From: Hirudinaria manillensis
Taxonomy: Eukaryota > Annelida > Clitellata > Hirudinida > Hirudinidae
Assembly (NCBI GenBank): GCA_034509925.1
Contig: CM067535.1
Coordinates: 4,143,001-4,207,000, forward strand
DNA length: 64,000 bases
Reading direction: 5' to 3'
Shown here: positions 1 to 12,971 of the stretch, piece by piece
Layout: each line of letters begins with the position of its first letter
Numbering within the stretch: position 1 is the stretch's first letter
Program-made: the position numbers and the translations under genes
Notes under the pieces: generated by a model
What the model saw: only the letters and a program-made list of their open reading frames with translations
Database searches by the model: none
Told to the model about the DNA's origin: nothing

Positions 1-665
1 CACTCGTCGCCTTGGACCGACTCTGCCTTCCAAGTACACGAACTTAAAAGCAACCGTTTCGAAAAATGACTTCAAGAAATCTTAAATTTTTAAGATCGCC
101 ACATCGCTGACATAACAGAAATGCTGTTATTTTGTTATTGTTCGTGTTTAGAATTTGTGTTTTCCATTGTTGGTTTTCAAGACTATAGGTGATTTTTAAA
201 AAAAGTGTTAGAAGGGAGTGCTATTTTTTCTATATAATTAAACGGAAAAAATTTAATTAAAATTAATTAAAAGCACGGACATAATTTTTCAAATAATTTA
301 TTACGGAGAGTAACAGCGCAACCTTCTTCTTGCCCTGAACGTTATTCTTGTCAAGTATCATGGTGGTTGCTGCAACGGTTTTCTTCTGAGAAACGTTTCA
401 CAGAATTGCCTGATTATCAGACGATTTTCCACGTTTTAAATTTTTGATTTATTAAAACAAACGTACGTAAAGTTAACATTTGAAACTTATTTGGGCGGTG
501 AATAATATCCGATCACTCTTAATACGCCGTTTATTTGAGAATGAATTTGACTTTCCGTGGTGTATTTCTGCTTTATTTTATTCAAAATTTAAATGTCTTA
601 AAGATTGACTTTTGACCAACTAGAGTCTGTTGCATAAATAACCTTTCGTTTTTCTAATTTAGAAC
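1..665 (+). promoter_or_regulatory. Upstream region and 5' UTR of the brat-like gene
   Basis: This AT-rich stretch contains no convincing coding exon. A pyrimidine tract ending in AG at 661-662 lies three bases before the ATG at 666, so the first coding exon probably follows an intron in the 5' UTR and the true promoter lies further upstream. I see no clear TATA box that can be tied to a start site. Confidence 0.4.
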
Positions 666-3600
666 ATGGAGAACAGCGGAGAATTAAACGCCAAACTTTC
701 TAGAGAATCGTCTTTGGACAATATTCCGAGCTTGGAGGACGGCGAGACTAACACTATGGCGGAGAAGCAGCATTTTATCTGCGGGATCTGCAGCGAGAAA
801 TTCGTTTCTCCGAAGGTGCTACACTGCCTTCATGTTTTCTGCACTACTTGCTTGGAGAAATCGTTGGAAGAGAGTGGGCCAAGTCAAATAATATGTCACA
901 CTTGCAAACAAGTAACCAGGCTGACTACTGCCGGTGGAGTCAACGAGCTGCCCGTTGATGCAGTGATTGTCAACCTGATGGAAATGGAAGCCATTAGCTC
1001 GTTAATGGTGGTTTGTACCAGCTGCAAGGCTCAAGAGAATGCAGTGGCTCGTTGCAGTGACTGCTCAAACTTTCTCTGTCCCAACTGTGTAACAGCTCAC
1101 AACTACATGAGGTGTTTTGAAAATCACAAGGTAGAGTGCATTTTTTCTTATGCTAATACTTGTTCTAAGAAATTTAAGTGTTGCATGTGATTTAAATATG
1201 TTCAGTAATTCATGTCCTTTCCTATCTCTTGCTAGAGTTTAGAGTGTTTGAAAACAAAATAAGGTACATGCTACTAGAGCCAAAATATTCCATGGCTAAA
1301 GGATCATTTGATAAATCTACATGTCATATCTTGTATTGACTGCTATGCTGTCTCTGTGAACATCAGGGTTTAAAGATAAACAGATTAAAGAGATAAGCAA
1401 ACGTGATTAGAGACGGCTTGATATTGTAATCATTGGACTGCTATCAGATATGCGTTGCTTTTATCAGCATGGTGAGTCAATCGCTTTATCAATTGCTAGG
1501 TCGAGACATTCGACGAACTGAAGAACGGGAAAGGAATACACAAGCCGATGCACTGCGGAGTTCATCCATCGGAGCCATTCAAGTTCTATTGCAAGACTTG
1601 TCAGGTGAGAGACATTATTTTCACTTCAGTTCCACTTAAATCAAATCAATAAAAAAAAAGACAATCTTTATGATGGCATAAGTCCAATGAACAGAACCTC
1701 ATGGCCACTGAATAAAATTATTATCAAACAACAATTCATTATCTGTGGTGTTTGGCATTTGTTGATCTTGTATTTTTGATGATTCTTGGTTTATTCTTTA
1801 TTCAAAGGTAATCATAAAACATGGCTTTAATTTTCAAGAGCTATGGCCAAAGACTGCCATAGTTAATTTGTCATAGCTATTATGTTCAAATGATGTTATT
1901 TTTTGTTGTCATCATTATTACTGGTATTTTTAGTAATAATAATAATAATCATAGTAATAAGATATTCTCTGGGCTAAAAATTTCTGAGTATACATGTACT
2001 GAGGTTTCATGAAGTTTGGAACATTGGTCTTCTGATCTCAAAAGCCCTTACCAGAACAACATTCCGGGCCAAATTCATGCTTTTAATGCCTGATGGAGTC
2101 GGATTTCATGGTACAGGGAGGATGGGAGAACATTGTAATTATGAATTATTATGTTAATTGTAAAAAAAAACCTGAATTTATTCTTTAAATTTATTCAATA
2201 GGTATTAAGGGTTCTGTCTTTCATAACTCCTTCGGTTCTTTTTCTACTCAATTAGTCTCCTATTATGCCGACACCGGTACACGGTAGATTGTCGGATGTT
2301 ATGTGGGAAGGTTTTGCAATGGTCGACTGATTGCATATAATTAAGTGCTTCATCAAAAGAGAAGGATTTACAAGAAATTGGAGGTGATTGCACACTTTCA
2401 GAATGCAGCCTAGTTTTTAGCCACCCTCATTATGCTTTCACTTTATGACATGCAAATCAATAAATTCAAGTTGTGATTTAAGACTTAACCTTGTTGGTGG
2501 TTTTCTGGCCGTGTTCCTAGTCTGATAAAAGATGGAATGCAATAAGTCATGATGAGGCTCGGGCTCAGGTTTCTTTGTCTTCCAGATGCTTGTTTTTCTT
2601 CCTTTGAGTTTCTAATATACTGGAATGTTTCATCATTTTGAAGCCGTTTATTGAAATAACTTTGCAGGCAAAAAAGATGCAAGAATTTACGAGGTTCTCT
2701 TAGTAAATATTTCATCAGACTCATCATTTCCACATTCCTCTCACAAAATAACTCAAACGTTCTATAATCGACTTTATGCTTTATTGCTTACCCCATTCCA
2801 GGTCTTGACCTGTACGGAGTGCATGGTGTACCTGCACAAGCTGCCGGATCACCAGTGCGAGCGCGTAGTGGACATGGAGCAGAAGCAGAGGGAGGGTCTG
2901 AGGCAGATCATCACCGAGGCAAAGTCCAAGATTTCCACCTTTGAGGACACTTCTGGAAAGCTGGAGACCCTCTTGTCAGAACTACAGCAGCAGAGGGACA
3001 ACGTTCAAGACCTCATCAATGAGACTTTCCAGAGCTATAAGGCTTCACTGGAGAAGAGGAAGGTGAATACTATGATGATGATAATGATGATAATGATGAT
3101 GGTGGGGGTGATGGTGATGAAACAGTTGGCTGGAAGACTGAATGCTTTTTAATGCAATTTAAAAGAAATATTTATTAATCCACCTAGTTTGAATGACATT
3201 TGAAGTGAACATTATGTCTGACTTGTGCTTTTTCTCTTCTTACGAAGGATGAACTTCTGAAGGAATTGGATGCGATTCATTCCAAGAAGGAGTTGGTCAT
3301 CATGGAGATGTTCCACAGTCTCGAGACGACAGGAGAGAAGATGGACGATGCCTGCAAGTTCACGGAGAGGGTGGTGGAGAATGCGGACGCCGTGGAGATG
3401 CTGTCCCTGAACAAGGTCATCAGGGCTCAGATGAAGGCCCTGCACGAAGAGGTGCCCAGCAGCGACCTGAGCATCAAGATCGAGGTCGAGTCGGATCCGG
3501 AAAAGTTCGCGGAGGCCACGAAGCTCTACTTCTGTGCTTTCAAGAAGCCGGAAAACCTAACCGGAGGAAGCAGCAGCTTGAGCAGTACGGCCTGTCCTCT

Positions 3601-3801
3601 GAGCAACAAGGTGCAGTTTTAAAAGTCTTTCATCATGGAGGGGGGGGGCAGTAAAAATTGCCGGTTAACATTTCCTGATTCTAATTCATCGACTAACTAA
3701 CTACTAGTTGTTAACTAACAGTTTTCAAAGACATCCCAATGCTCCAAATTAAAGCAGCCACTAAGGAAATAAAATGCGATTCATTTATTAAGACATCTTC
3801 C

Positions 3802-3850
<49 letters not shown>

Positions 3851-6237
3851 GGTTAATTGATTATTAAGATATCTTACACATATGCTTCACTTTCCAGACG
3901 TCCCCCTTTGACGGACAGCTGGGAGGAGTACTCCAGCATCCGTCTGCCTTCGACGGAGATCGTTTCAAGCTCCTGGAGCCCGCAGCCGTCGCGGCTCTCA
4001 CCTCGGGGCTCAACCTGCCCGCGGACCTCGTCAGCAGTTTGACGGCGAACCTGGCACCTCCGCTCCTCAACGACCTGGCGTCGAACATCGCCACGTCTCT
4101 GGCAGCGGCCGGGGGAAACGGACTGTCCGGCCTCGGCCAGACCCTGAACTTTGCCGAGAGGAGTCTCTCGAGGAACTCTTACAGCCCGACGATCTCGGAC
4201 AGCGGAGTGTCCGTGGACGTGTCATCCAGCAACAGCCAGCAGACGCTCTTGCAACTGCAGCAGCTGATCAAGCACGGCCAGATAGGACTCAATGCTCAAG
4301 GTGGGGCGTGGGGCATGGCCCGTCGGACCGACCCGACGGAGCGAATTTTTTTGCTTATTTTTTTTCTGTCTTTGTCTTTTAATGCCTCGAAACGTTTTTT
4401 TTATAGGAGATGTTGACAAATGCATTGCATCGAGTGCAAATGCCATTTATAATCCAGGTCAGATTACCTTGAACGGCCATGCCATCCCAGGCTTCCAGGG
4501 TCTCAACTGGAACATGCTGTCGACCTCTGTGCCACAGGGCGTCGTTCAGAACCAGGTGACCAGGAACGGGGGAGCCTGCGTGTCTGAGTCAGGTTTGTGT
4601 TTCAAAAGTTGCCGTTGTTTTTGTGTCATTGCTAGATAGTTTGTCATTAAAATTATGATTCTAATTTATTTTTAAAATTATTATTATTGTTGTTATTATT
4701 ATTTGTTATTGAATAAAGAATTGCCATTAATGCAATGATGACTTTGCGGAGGTTGTATGGTAAATATTATGTTTATGTGCTTGTTAACAAATTAATAATT
4801 ATGTGTTGTTGTTTATGTGCCTGGTAACTTTGTTCTCTTCGTTCAGCTTTGGCAAGTCTCCTGAACTCTGTGTCCATGAGTTCAAATCCTCTGGGCGGCT
4901 CGACTCCAAGCATCAACGAACTGTCGGCCCTGTTCAGCAACTTGGCTCCTCACCAGTCACTCAACCTCGGAGGAATTCAGTCCACCAGTCCCATCACGGC
5001 CTCCGTTCCTTCCGGCAACCTGCTTTCTGGGCCTCCGCCGAGTGAGTCCACTGTAATTTGCCATTGCAATGATTATAGTCATTGCAATGATTGTAGTCAT
5101 TGTAATCTTTGTAGCTATTGTAATGATTATAACCATGAATGGTATCATTGATGGTGGTAGTGGTGGTAGTAATGTCACTTTGACAAGGATGTGAATTCAC
5201 CCAGTAAATAATCGGCTCAATTACCCGAGTAACTAATCATCGTCAACAGACCTCCCCCTGAACGGAGTCTTTCCGGTGCCCTCTGCGGGTCCTTCGTACT
5301 CGGTTCCTCCTCCTGCCGGCATCAGGACGAGATCCGGAAAGACCAACTCCATGGAAATAAGGACGAAGTTCGGGCAGCTCGGGCCCGGCAAGGGACAGTT
5401 CAACGCCCCCCACGGCTTCTGCCTGGGCATGGACGAGGACATCGTGGTTGCTGACACCAACAACCACAGGATTCAAGTCTTCGAGAAGAATGGAGAGTTC
5501 AAGTATCAATTCGGAATTCCGGGTTTGCGCTTTCACTTTTCCTTTTCTCTTAAAGTGATGTGACTTTAATGGCTTTTTTTGGGAACCCGTTACTTTGTAA
5601 GGACTTTGCCGACTTTCACTTTTGATTTCTTGTTTCCACGGTTGATTTGTTGTGGATTTGTTTCTTCAATTGTTTTGTTTTTTTATCAACAATCACAATG
5701 TGGTTTACATGACAACAACAATGATGTGATATGAGTACATTATCAATAAAAAAAACATTGAGCAAGCATGGTATTCATTGTCCCTGTTTAGTATTGTATT
5801 GTATTATATTGTATACTTTGGTTGCCAGGAAGAGACGAAGGCCAGCTGTGGTATCCGAGGAAGGTGGCCGTGATCAGGACCAGCGGGAGATACGTCGTCT
5901 GCGATAGAGGGAGCGAGAGGTCGAGGATGCAACTCTTTACGAGGAACGGTCAGTTCATCAAGAAGATAGCCATCAGGTACATTGACATCGTCGCAGGACT
6001 TGCCATAACCAGTCAAGGTGGGGAATCTATTTTATTGTAACTTATTGTTCGTTATTCTTATTATTATTATTATCACCATTATTATTATTATCATCATTAT
6101 TATTACTATTTCCTTCTTGGCTTCATTGCCAGTGAAGAATGAATGCTGAGTACTACCAGTGCTCTCAGCAATTCACCCAAGAACTATACAAAGCATGTGG
6201 CAAGCAAGGAGATCTTCTGAATCTCCGAAGTCTTTGG

Positions 6238-6268
<31 letters not shown>

Positions 6269-6834
6269 ACTTCCTCTTCTTCTTCTTATTATAATTATTA
6301 ATGCTTTGTCAACTAGAAACAATATTTCTTTAACATCACACCTCATCGGCTCCTTTATCCATCTTCAGAGAAAGACTCAAGATGGAGTTGCTGACCAACA
6401 ACAATAATAATAATAATAATAATCCCCTGCCAATGTTTCTTTTTTCCAGGTCACATAGTGGCAGTGGACAGCGTGTCTCCGACCGTTTTCTGCATCTCGG
6501 AATCTGGGGAGTTGATAAAGTGGTTTGACTGCAGCGACTACATGAGGGAGCCGTCGGACATTGCAGTCAGCGGCAAGGATTATTACGTCTGCGACTTTAA
6601 GGTTAAATTTTTTGGATTTTCATGATCTTAAGAATGGAAAATGACTTTAATGTACTAGTCACTAGTCAGGTAGAATTCAAGATAGTATTAATAGTAGTAG
6701 TGGCGGTGGTAGTAGTAGTTCCAGTGTGATTTCAACTATGATTTTTGTTAATATTTGTAAAGAATTCGTTAACAACAAGGTAATAATTTGTTACTTTATT
6801 ATTATTATTATAAAAAAGTTAAAATCTAATTTAC

Positions 6835-6865
<31 letters not shown>

Positions 6866-7190
6866 ATTTCATTTAAACCAGGGCCACTGCGTCGTGGTAT
6901 TCAACGAGGATGGACAGTTCCTGCACAGGATTGGATGCGACATCATCACCAACTACCCCAACGGCATCGACATCAGCGACGCCGGCGACGTCCTCATCGG
7001 CGACAGCCACGGCAACCGCTTCCACGTCGCGGTCTTCCAGAGGGATGGCTCCCTCATCGGGGAATTCGAGTGCCCCTACGTCAAGGTCAGCCGGTGCTGC
7101 GGACTCAAGATCACCTCCGAAGGCTACATAGTCACGCTGGCCAAGAACAACCAGCACGTGCTGGTCTTGAACACCCTCTACATCGCATAG
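666..7190 (+). CDS. brat: Brat / TRIM2-3-like TRIM-NHL protein (RING, two B-boxes, coiled coil, NHL propeller)
   Basis: Eleven phase-consistent exons (666-1130, 1500-1604, 2802-3062, 3248-3610, 3898-4300, 4407-4592, 4847-5041, 5250-5522, 5829-6017, 6450-6601, 6882-7190) give about 966 aa. Residues about 39-82 form a C3HC4 RING (CGIC...CLHVFCTTC...CHTC). B-box 1 follows (CTSCKAQ...CSDCSNFLC) and B-box 2 spans the exon 2/3 junction. A coiled coil covers about 205-300. A Ser/Asn/Leu/Gly-rich linker leads to a C-terminal NHL beta-propeller containing [15 protein letters not shown]. In this family the NHL domain binds RNA or protein partners and represses target mRNAs in the cytoplasm, and the RING may add ubiquitin-ligase activity. 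Drosophila Brat lacks the RING, so this copy has the fuller TRIM architecture. There is no clear filamin domain, so it looks more Brat-like than TRIM2/3-like. The exact orthology within TRIM2/3/brat is inferred. Confidence 0.9.
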
Positions 7191-10100
7191 GTGAGCCTCT
7201 GCCGATCTTTCCGTCGATCGATTCTCGACTTCGTCGTCATTGATTTTCCGATCGACGGATGACCGAGTCGGTAACGTCCTTTTCCAGGTGCAGAGGGAAG
7301 TCGAACGAAGTCCGGATTGCAGTCGCACGTTTCCGCATCGCAGTCGTAGTAGTCTCCCTCGTGGTCGCAATCTTCTTTTCCCCTCGTAAACCAACGACTC
7401 GCTTCTCCATTGTTGTTGTCGTCGACATTGTTGCTGTTGTTGTCATCGTTCAGATCGTTTGACTCGTGCGTGTCGTTGTCATCACCGTTCATCCTTTGCT
7501 CACTCTTTGGCTTTGTGATTATTTTATTTTTTATTTTATTTTTAAATCCCCCCTTTCTTTTTTGTTTGTGTTTTCCCAATCCCTCGATCGTTTCTCGGAA
7601 ACTCGACCAGCAATATTCGAGCAGCCGTGGAATTCGATCGTTTGTTTTCTTTCCTCTCGATAATTAACTGTAGTTTAATTTAATTAACTGTAATTTCATT
7701 TAATTAACTGAAATTGTTTTTAATTTTTCTTTTGCAACCTTTCTCATTCTACTAAACAAGCACATGTCCTTACACAACTTACATTTGAGTGTATGTTTAT
7801 ATATATATATATGTGTGTGTGTGTGTGAGTGATATTGTGCAAATGCATGCGATGGCTTCGACGCCCGTGCGCCCCTACCTGGCAGACGCGGCGAGTCGAC
7901 TTTTTTCTTTGCGGAAGTGGCAGGGCGGGAATTCTGAACCACCTTTCGCCCCTCCCGGTTTCAGGTGCACGTTGCTGGTGGCGACCGAGCCAGCCAGCCA
8001 TCCGTAGCTCCGTATTCCTGAAATTAATGCAGTCGCGTCGGTCGAGTCGTCGTCGTTGTTGTTCGATGAAGCGAAACGTCCGGAGCAATTTTGAAGGTTT
8101 GGATGGGTTTTTTTTTATTCCCTCGATCGATCAATCGAGAGTCCCTCGTTCCCCTCTATTGGGGCCTGGGTCGCGAGCAACAATATTTTTTCGTTTTTAT
8201 CTTGAATTTTTCGTTCCTCTTCTTCGATTTATTCTCCATATTTGTTTGTTTGTTCGTTTGTTTGTCTGTTTTTTTTTATTTCTTAAATTTTAATTTTAAT
8301 CCTAATTTCTCGTTCAGGCCAGTGAAGTGCTTTCTTCTTTTGAGATAAGTTTCTGTCCGGCGTCCGTCTATCTGCCCGTCTGTCTTTTGCTCTCCGTTCC
8401 TCTTGACTGTTTTCCCCTTTCTCCGTCTGTGGCCCATCGAGGGGGCGTCTCTGATTTTCGGACGTCGTTCCGATCTTTAGATTTTTTTTTTGTGTGCGTC
8501 CAGTTATATTCTTTTGAATATTTTCCTAGCGACTGATTGCAGTATTCCCGACGTCCGTCTGTCGGGTTATTATATAACTTACGAGCATTAATTATAATTC
8601 ATTCGTTCGTTCTCGGTCCTCACTAACATCTTAGTTTATTAACTACTAACGGATCGTTTTTATTTTACTTCACGCCGTCGTCGTTGTTGTTGGTCCTATT
8701 TACCGCTGTTGGCAATTTTACCCTTGTCGGCTTTTTATATTATTTTGCTTATTTTAGAACGTTTGAAAAGGTTTTTAACCACTTTTTTTCGTTCGTTGAA
8801 CTTTCAGACCGTCGGATGTTTTAAGAAAAAGAAAATAATTCGCCCGAACGCAAGAACCACGGACAAACGGGTGCTTCCCGCTCGGTCGTTTTCGGTCCGA
8901 AACGCCCCACGCACGGCTTTGCGTTCGATTTTGGTGAATCGATTCTCGATAGCATAATCTACGGAATTGGTCGCCTCCATCCTTCGGAACCGCTTCGAAT
9001 GAATGTTCTTTCATCTCGTCTTCCTTTTCTTTTTCTCCTGCTCTTCTGAAACTGCTCCCCTTTTCAATTATTTTTTGGTGAGAGTCGGACGCGTCTCCTG
9101 TTCCGCGTCGGTTATTTAATTGTTGCTATTTTAATTCGTCTACTTTTTTTTTTTTGTTGGTTCGGTTAAATTCTTTCGTTCATTTTTTAGTAATGTTATT
9201 ATTATTATTATTATTGCCATCATCTCCTCTGCCTGTGCCATGAGAGAAGCCTCAGAATGCAGGATCAGATCGGACACCGAAGCATTTCTACAAAACATCT
9301 CCCGGCAACTCTGCAGAGATAACGATTGGCTGTCGGTTGTGGTGGTTTTGATGATGATTTCTCTTCCACCTCCTCCTCCTCTGCTTCAGTGATGATGATT
9401 CCTGCGTTTTCGCACATGACCTTCACTACTACGTGCAAAAGAATCTTTAGTTTGCCATTTTTTTTTGTTGGTTCCACTTGAAAACTAACTATTTTCTTCT
9501 AGACACACACACACACATATATACATACTTATATACATTCATACATACATATATATATATACATACATATGTTTAACTAGAATCCAATTCATCTCGTGAT
9601 GTTTCTTTCTCCTCGTCCTGCGTTTATCCAATCAAAATTTCCATCCCTGAGCTGTAGGGCAAAAATTTACTTTCACCATACTGGCTGTCTCTCTCTCTCG
9701 ACGGAAAGCCAGAATTTGACGGACCCGGGACTTCCCCGTCGACCATCTTTCCAGTCCGTCGTGGAGAGTGGTTGGCGTTTGCTTATTTTCAATAGGACTC
9801 TCCCCCGTTTTTGTTTCTCCGTTGTGCCTTATTTACTATTTAGTGATAGCCACCTTCTTTTTTATCGACCTATATACACACAATCGATTTTAATTCGTGG
9901 ACAATTTTTTATTTTATTTTCTTTCTTAATTTTTAATTTTAACAAATATTGCCAAAAAAAGGCGTTCGACCAACGGTTGCAGGAAAAGGAGTCCGCGTCG
10001 ACAAAAGTTATTTAAGCGCTCGCTTCGGATTTGCCGCTCGCGAGGGAATCGTCTGCAAAAAAAGGAAAAGAAAACTTTGCTCGTATTTATCAGAGTCGTT

Positions 10101-12640
10101 TGTCGAGCTGCGAGTTTTAACTTCGGAAAAGTCCTTACGGCCCGATCTCGTGCCGTCGTCTTCGTCGCAAACGTTTTCGTGCGATCTTCCGGGTCGTTCC
10201 TCGGCACTTTTTCCGTCGCGGTCTTCTTCGTGGAGGGTTCGCGGATTCGATTCCGGTCGGCGATGCCACGACCGTGCCTGGCGAGAGGAATGTCGTGCGG
10301 CCCCTGGCCACGGCCCGGATGATTTCATTGGCATCGCCTCTCGTATGCGTCCATGTGTGTGTGTGTGCTTGCGTGCAGTGATCGGGCCGGCTTGCCATGG
10401 AAAGTGGATGTCTTTAGAGCATTGTTTGTTGACGATTCCCCCTTAATTCCCTTGCGAATCGATCAAAATGATGCTTTGATTCAAAATTCTGTTTTGAATT
10501 TCTCATTTGACTTTAATTCTCACTTGTTTGTTCCTTCGTTTGTTTGATTAAATTTTTAAATTTGGTGCTGTTTTCACATTCTCGTCAGTTTGTTTGTATA
10601 TTGCGTACGTGCCGTGTTCCAAGCTCTTTTTTTTCTTCCTCCCCTTGACCTTCCCTCCTTCCTTCCTTTGTTCGTTCGTTTCCTGTCGATAGTTGCGCAA
10701 AAACCTTCCAAAAATAACTGTTTATCCAAAGCTATCATATCATTCATCCGCTGGTTCTCCATTCTTTCCCGAATTCAATCGACCGCGTCGGACTCTTGAA
10801 AGCGGATCGTCACGGTCGGTCGTCTCCCTCGATTCTCAGAGACCCGGGTCGGTGCCCCCTCCTCGGCGTCGTGCCACGGTTTACCCCGAAGGCGGAGTAA
10901 GCGGCAGACGAGTTTCGACCTCGCCGCCCCATCCCTCTCTCTATCCGAGTCCCGGCCGCTTGTTCCTTTGAAACCGTTCTCTGCTGATCCCGAACGGCGA
11001 CTCCTCCCCGCTCCCTTTTGAGCGAGCCCTCGTCCCGGGGCGCACCGGGATAACTCCGAGCATTTGCTTTGGGCTATTTTTTTGGTACTTCATTATTTTT
11101 TTTGTGTGTCGTCCTATTGGCATCTATACAAGATCGTATACATATATTATCTATATATATCTATCTATATATATATATATATATACACACATTGCATTAT
11201 ATTCTTTACAGGCAAAAACTGCGTTGTGATCAGATTGCTTTGGTGCGTTCTCCGTTTTTTACGGTTTTGATTCTTTATTTCGATCCAAAAGGGAATTTGT
11301 CGTCTGCTTTTTTTTTCTTTCTTTTTTTTTCCAGGTCGGCACCGTCTTTCTCGTTGGACCTCCTTTCGTCTTCTACAGAGCGGTCGTTATTCCAGTATAC
11401 ATTTGCCCGTGCTGCGTTTTGGGTTTTTATTTTTCAAATTTTTATTTTCCTCCCTGCGCGCGTCTTCGGAACTGCGAGAGACAGGCTCGTTCGGAGTTCT
11501 CCTCTCGGACGAAAGCCTGCCTTCCTTCTGGACTCGTATCCTTTCGCCCGGCTTATTAAGAACCTTGCATTTTCAGTTCCGGAACGGAAAAGAGGAGAGG
11601 AATTTCTTTTCCTCCTCCTTCTTTTCTGCATTTTTTTTATTTTGTTGTTGTTTGTATGTACGTGTTCGGAGACAACAAAAAGTTATCCTCTGCTCTTTAA
11701 AGTAACTCGATCGACATTTTACGACGATTTGTTGTTGTTTTTTCGGCCGAAGTTAATGACGAGAGGAAGAACAAGACGAGGAGGATGAATGAATGGAAAC
11801 TGATTGGTATTCACGAATCCATCAATCATTCAACTGATTCAGGTTTTTTGGCAATTCTATTCCCCGTTTTACTTACATTTTTTTTTTAAAGTTTTCGGTT
11901 TAGTCAAATTTTGCGTTATACTTACGCGTAGGCGCGAGTATTGCACTGAACGAGATATCGTAACAGGAACACGACGTATTTTGTTGGTTTTACTGTGGCT
12001 TTTAAATTATTACGCTGGTACAATTATACATACGTGCGTACGTACATACATACATACTTGTATACAAGACTCTGGTTCCTCGCTCTGAATTGACGACAAC
12101 TTATTGATGCCGATTAACGTCGTTAACAAAAGTGTTTAACATCGCAGAGTGAAGACACCTTTATTTGCCGTTCCCTCGTTCGTCGATTGATTTCTTGAGT
12201 TCTTGCTTTGGAACAAGTTTTTCTTGATTTTATTTTAATTGATTTTTTTTTTGCTATTGCTCATCTCAGACATTTTCCTGCGATTCTTGGTCTTTTTTTA
12301 TTTTTAAACGCACCTTATACTTATATATCTACATGTATCTACGAGTACCCACGTGCGAACACGCAACGCTTCGGAAGTCTGTTCATTTTTGGGATTTGCA
12401 AGATGAAAAGTCTGCTAAGGAAGAAGATTTCTGGGGAAGAGACTTTCTTCGATCGATCCGAATCTTCCCGTCGGAGCCACGGGGTCGGAACCCGGAACCT
12501 TCACCTCTGGGCACCCCCCTGGCCAAAAGGTTTTCCGTGCGACGATCTCGCCCGACAGTGGGATTGTCTGACGCTGCCCTTGTATTTTGTTTGGTTTTTA
12601 GTTAAGTTGCTTCGATGATTTGTTCTGTCTCATCCAAGAG
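7191..12640 (+). other. Long T-rich non-coding tract, candidate 3' UTR of brat-like gene
   Basis: About 5.4 kb lacks any credible exon. The plus strand is strongly rich in T and in TCG/TTTCG words, with long T runs, TA/TG microsatellites (about 7798-7826, 9500-9580, 11157-11190) and many chance open frames made of F, S, L and R. The one-sided composition begins right after the stop codon and runs in the sense direction. That fits a very long 3' UTR, as brat-family mRNAs often have, but no polyadenylation site could be fixed. The sequence GTGAGC directly follows the stop and could be a splice donor inside the UTR. Confidence 0.45.
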
Positions 12641-12971
12641 GACTTTTGAATTATTTCACTGTTCCAGAGTTAGAAGGATTCAAATAGAATTTGCAGTTTG
12701 TTGGCAATACATTGTTTTATAAATACTTTGAGATCTGGAACTTTTTAATAACTACAAAAAAAAGGGCCAATGGGAGTTTGGTGTGCATCGTTTATGGTTC
12801 CATCGATGCCATTGCTAAGAACAAAACAGCCATTGGCTGTAAACTGTTTGACTGCCGAGCTAGCACTTAACAGGAAACTTAATTGGCTTGAAATGTCAAA
12901 AACTTGAGAAAATTCAAGAATTACTTTGCTTTTGTGATGGGCAGAGTTGGCTTAAGTCAGGCCTTTTACGT

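Noticed and set aside
4957..5200. Asn/His/Thr-rich minus-strand frames in the brat-like gene
   Set aside because: They are antisense to exon 7 and to an ATTGCAATG-type repeat in the following intron.
7178..12618. Many open frames of 60-240 codons on both strands after the brat-like gene
   Set aside because: They are made of low-complexity F/L/S/R or their reverse complement, overlap each other and have no domain; they follow from T-rich composition.
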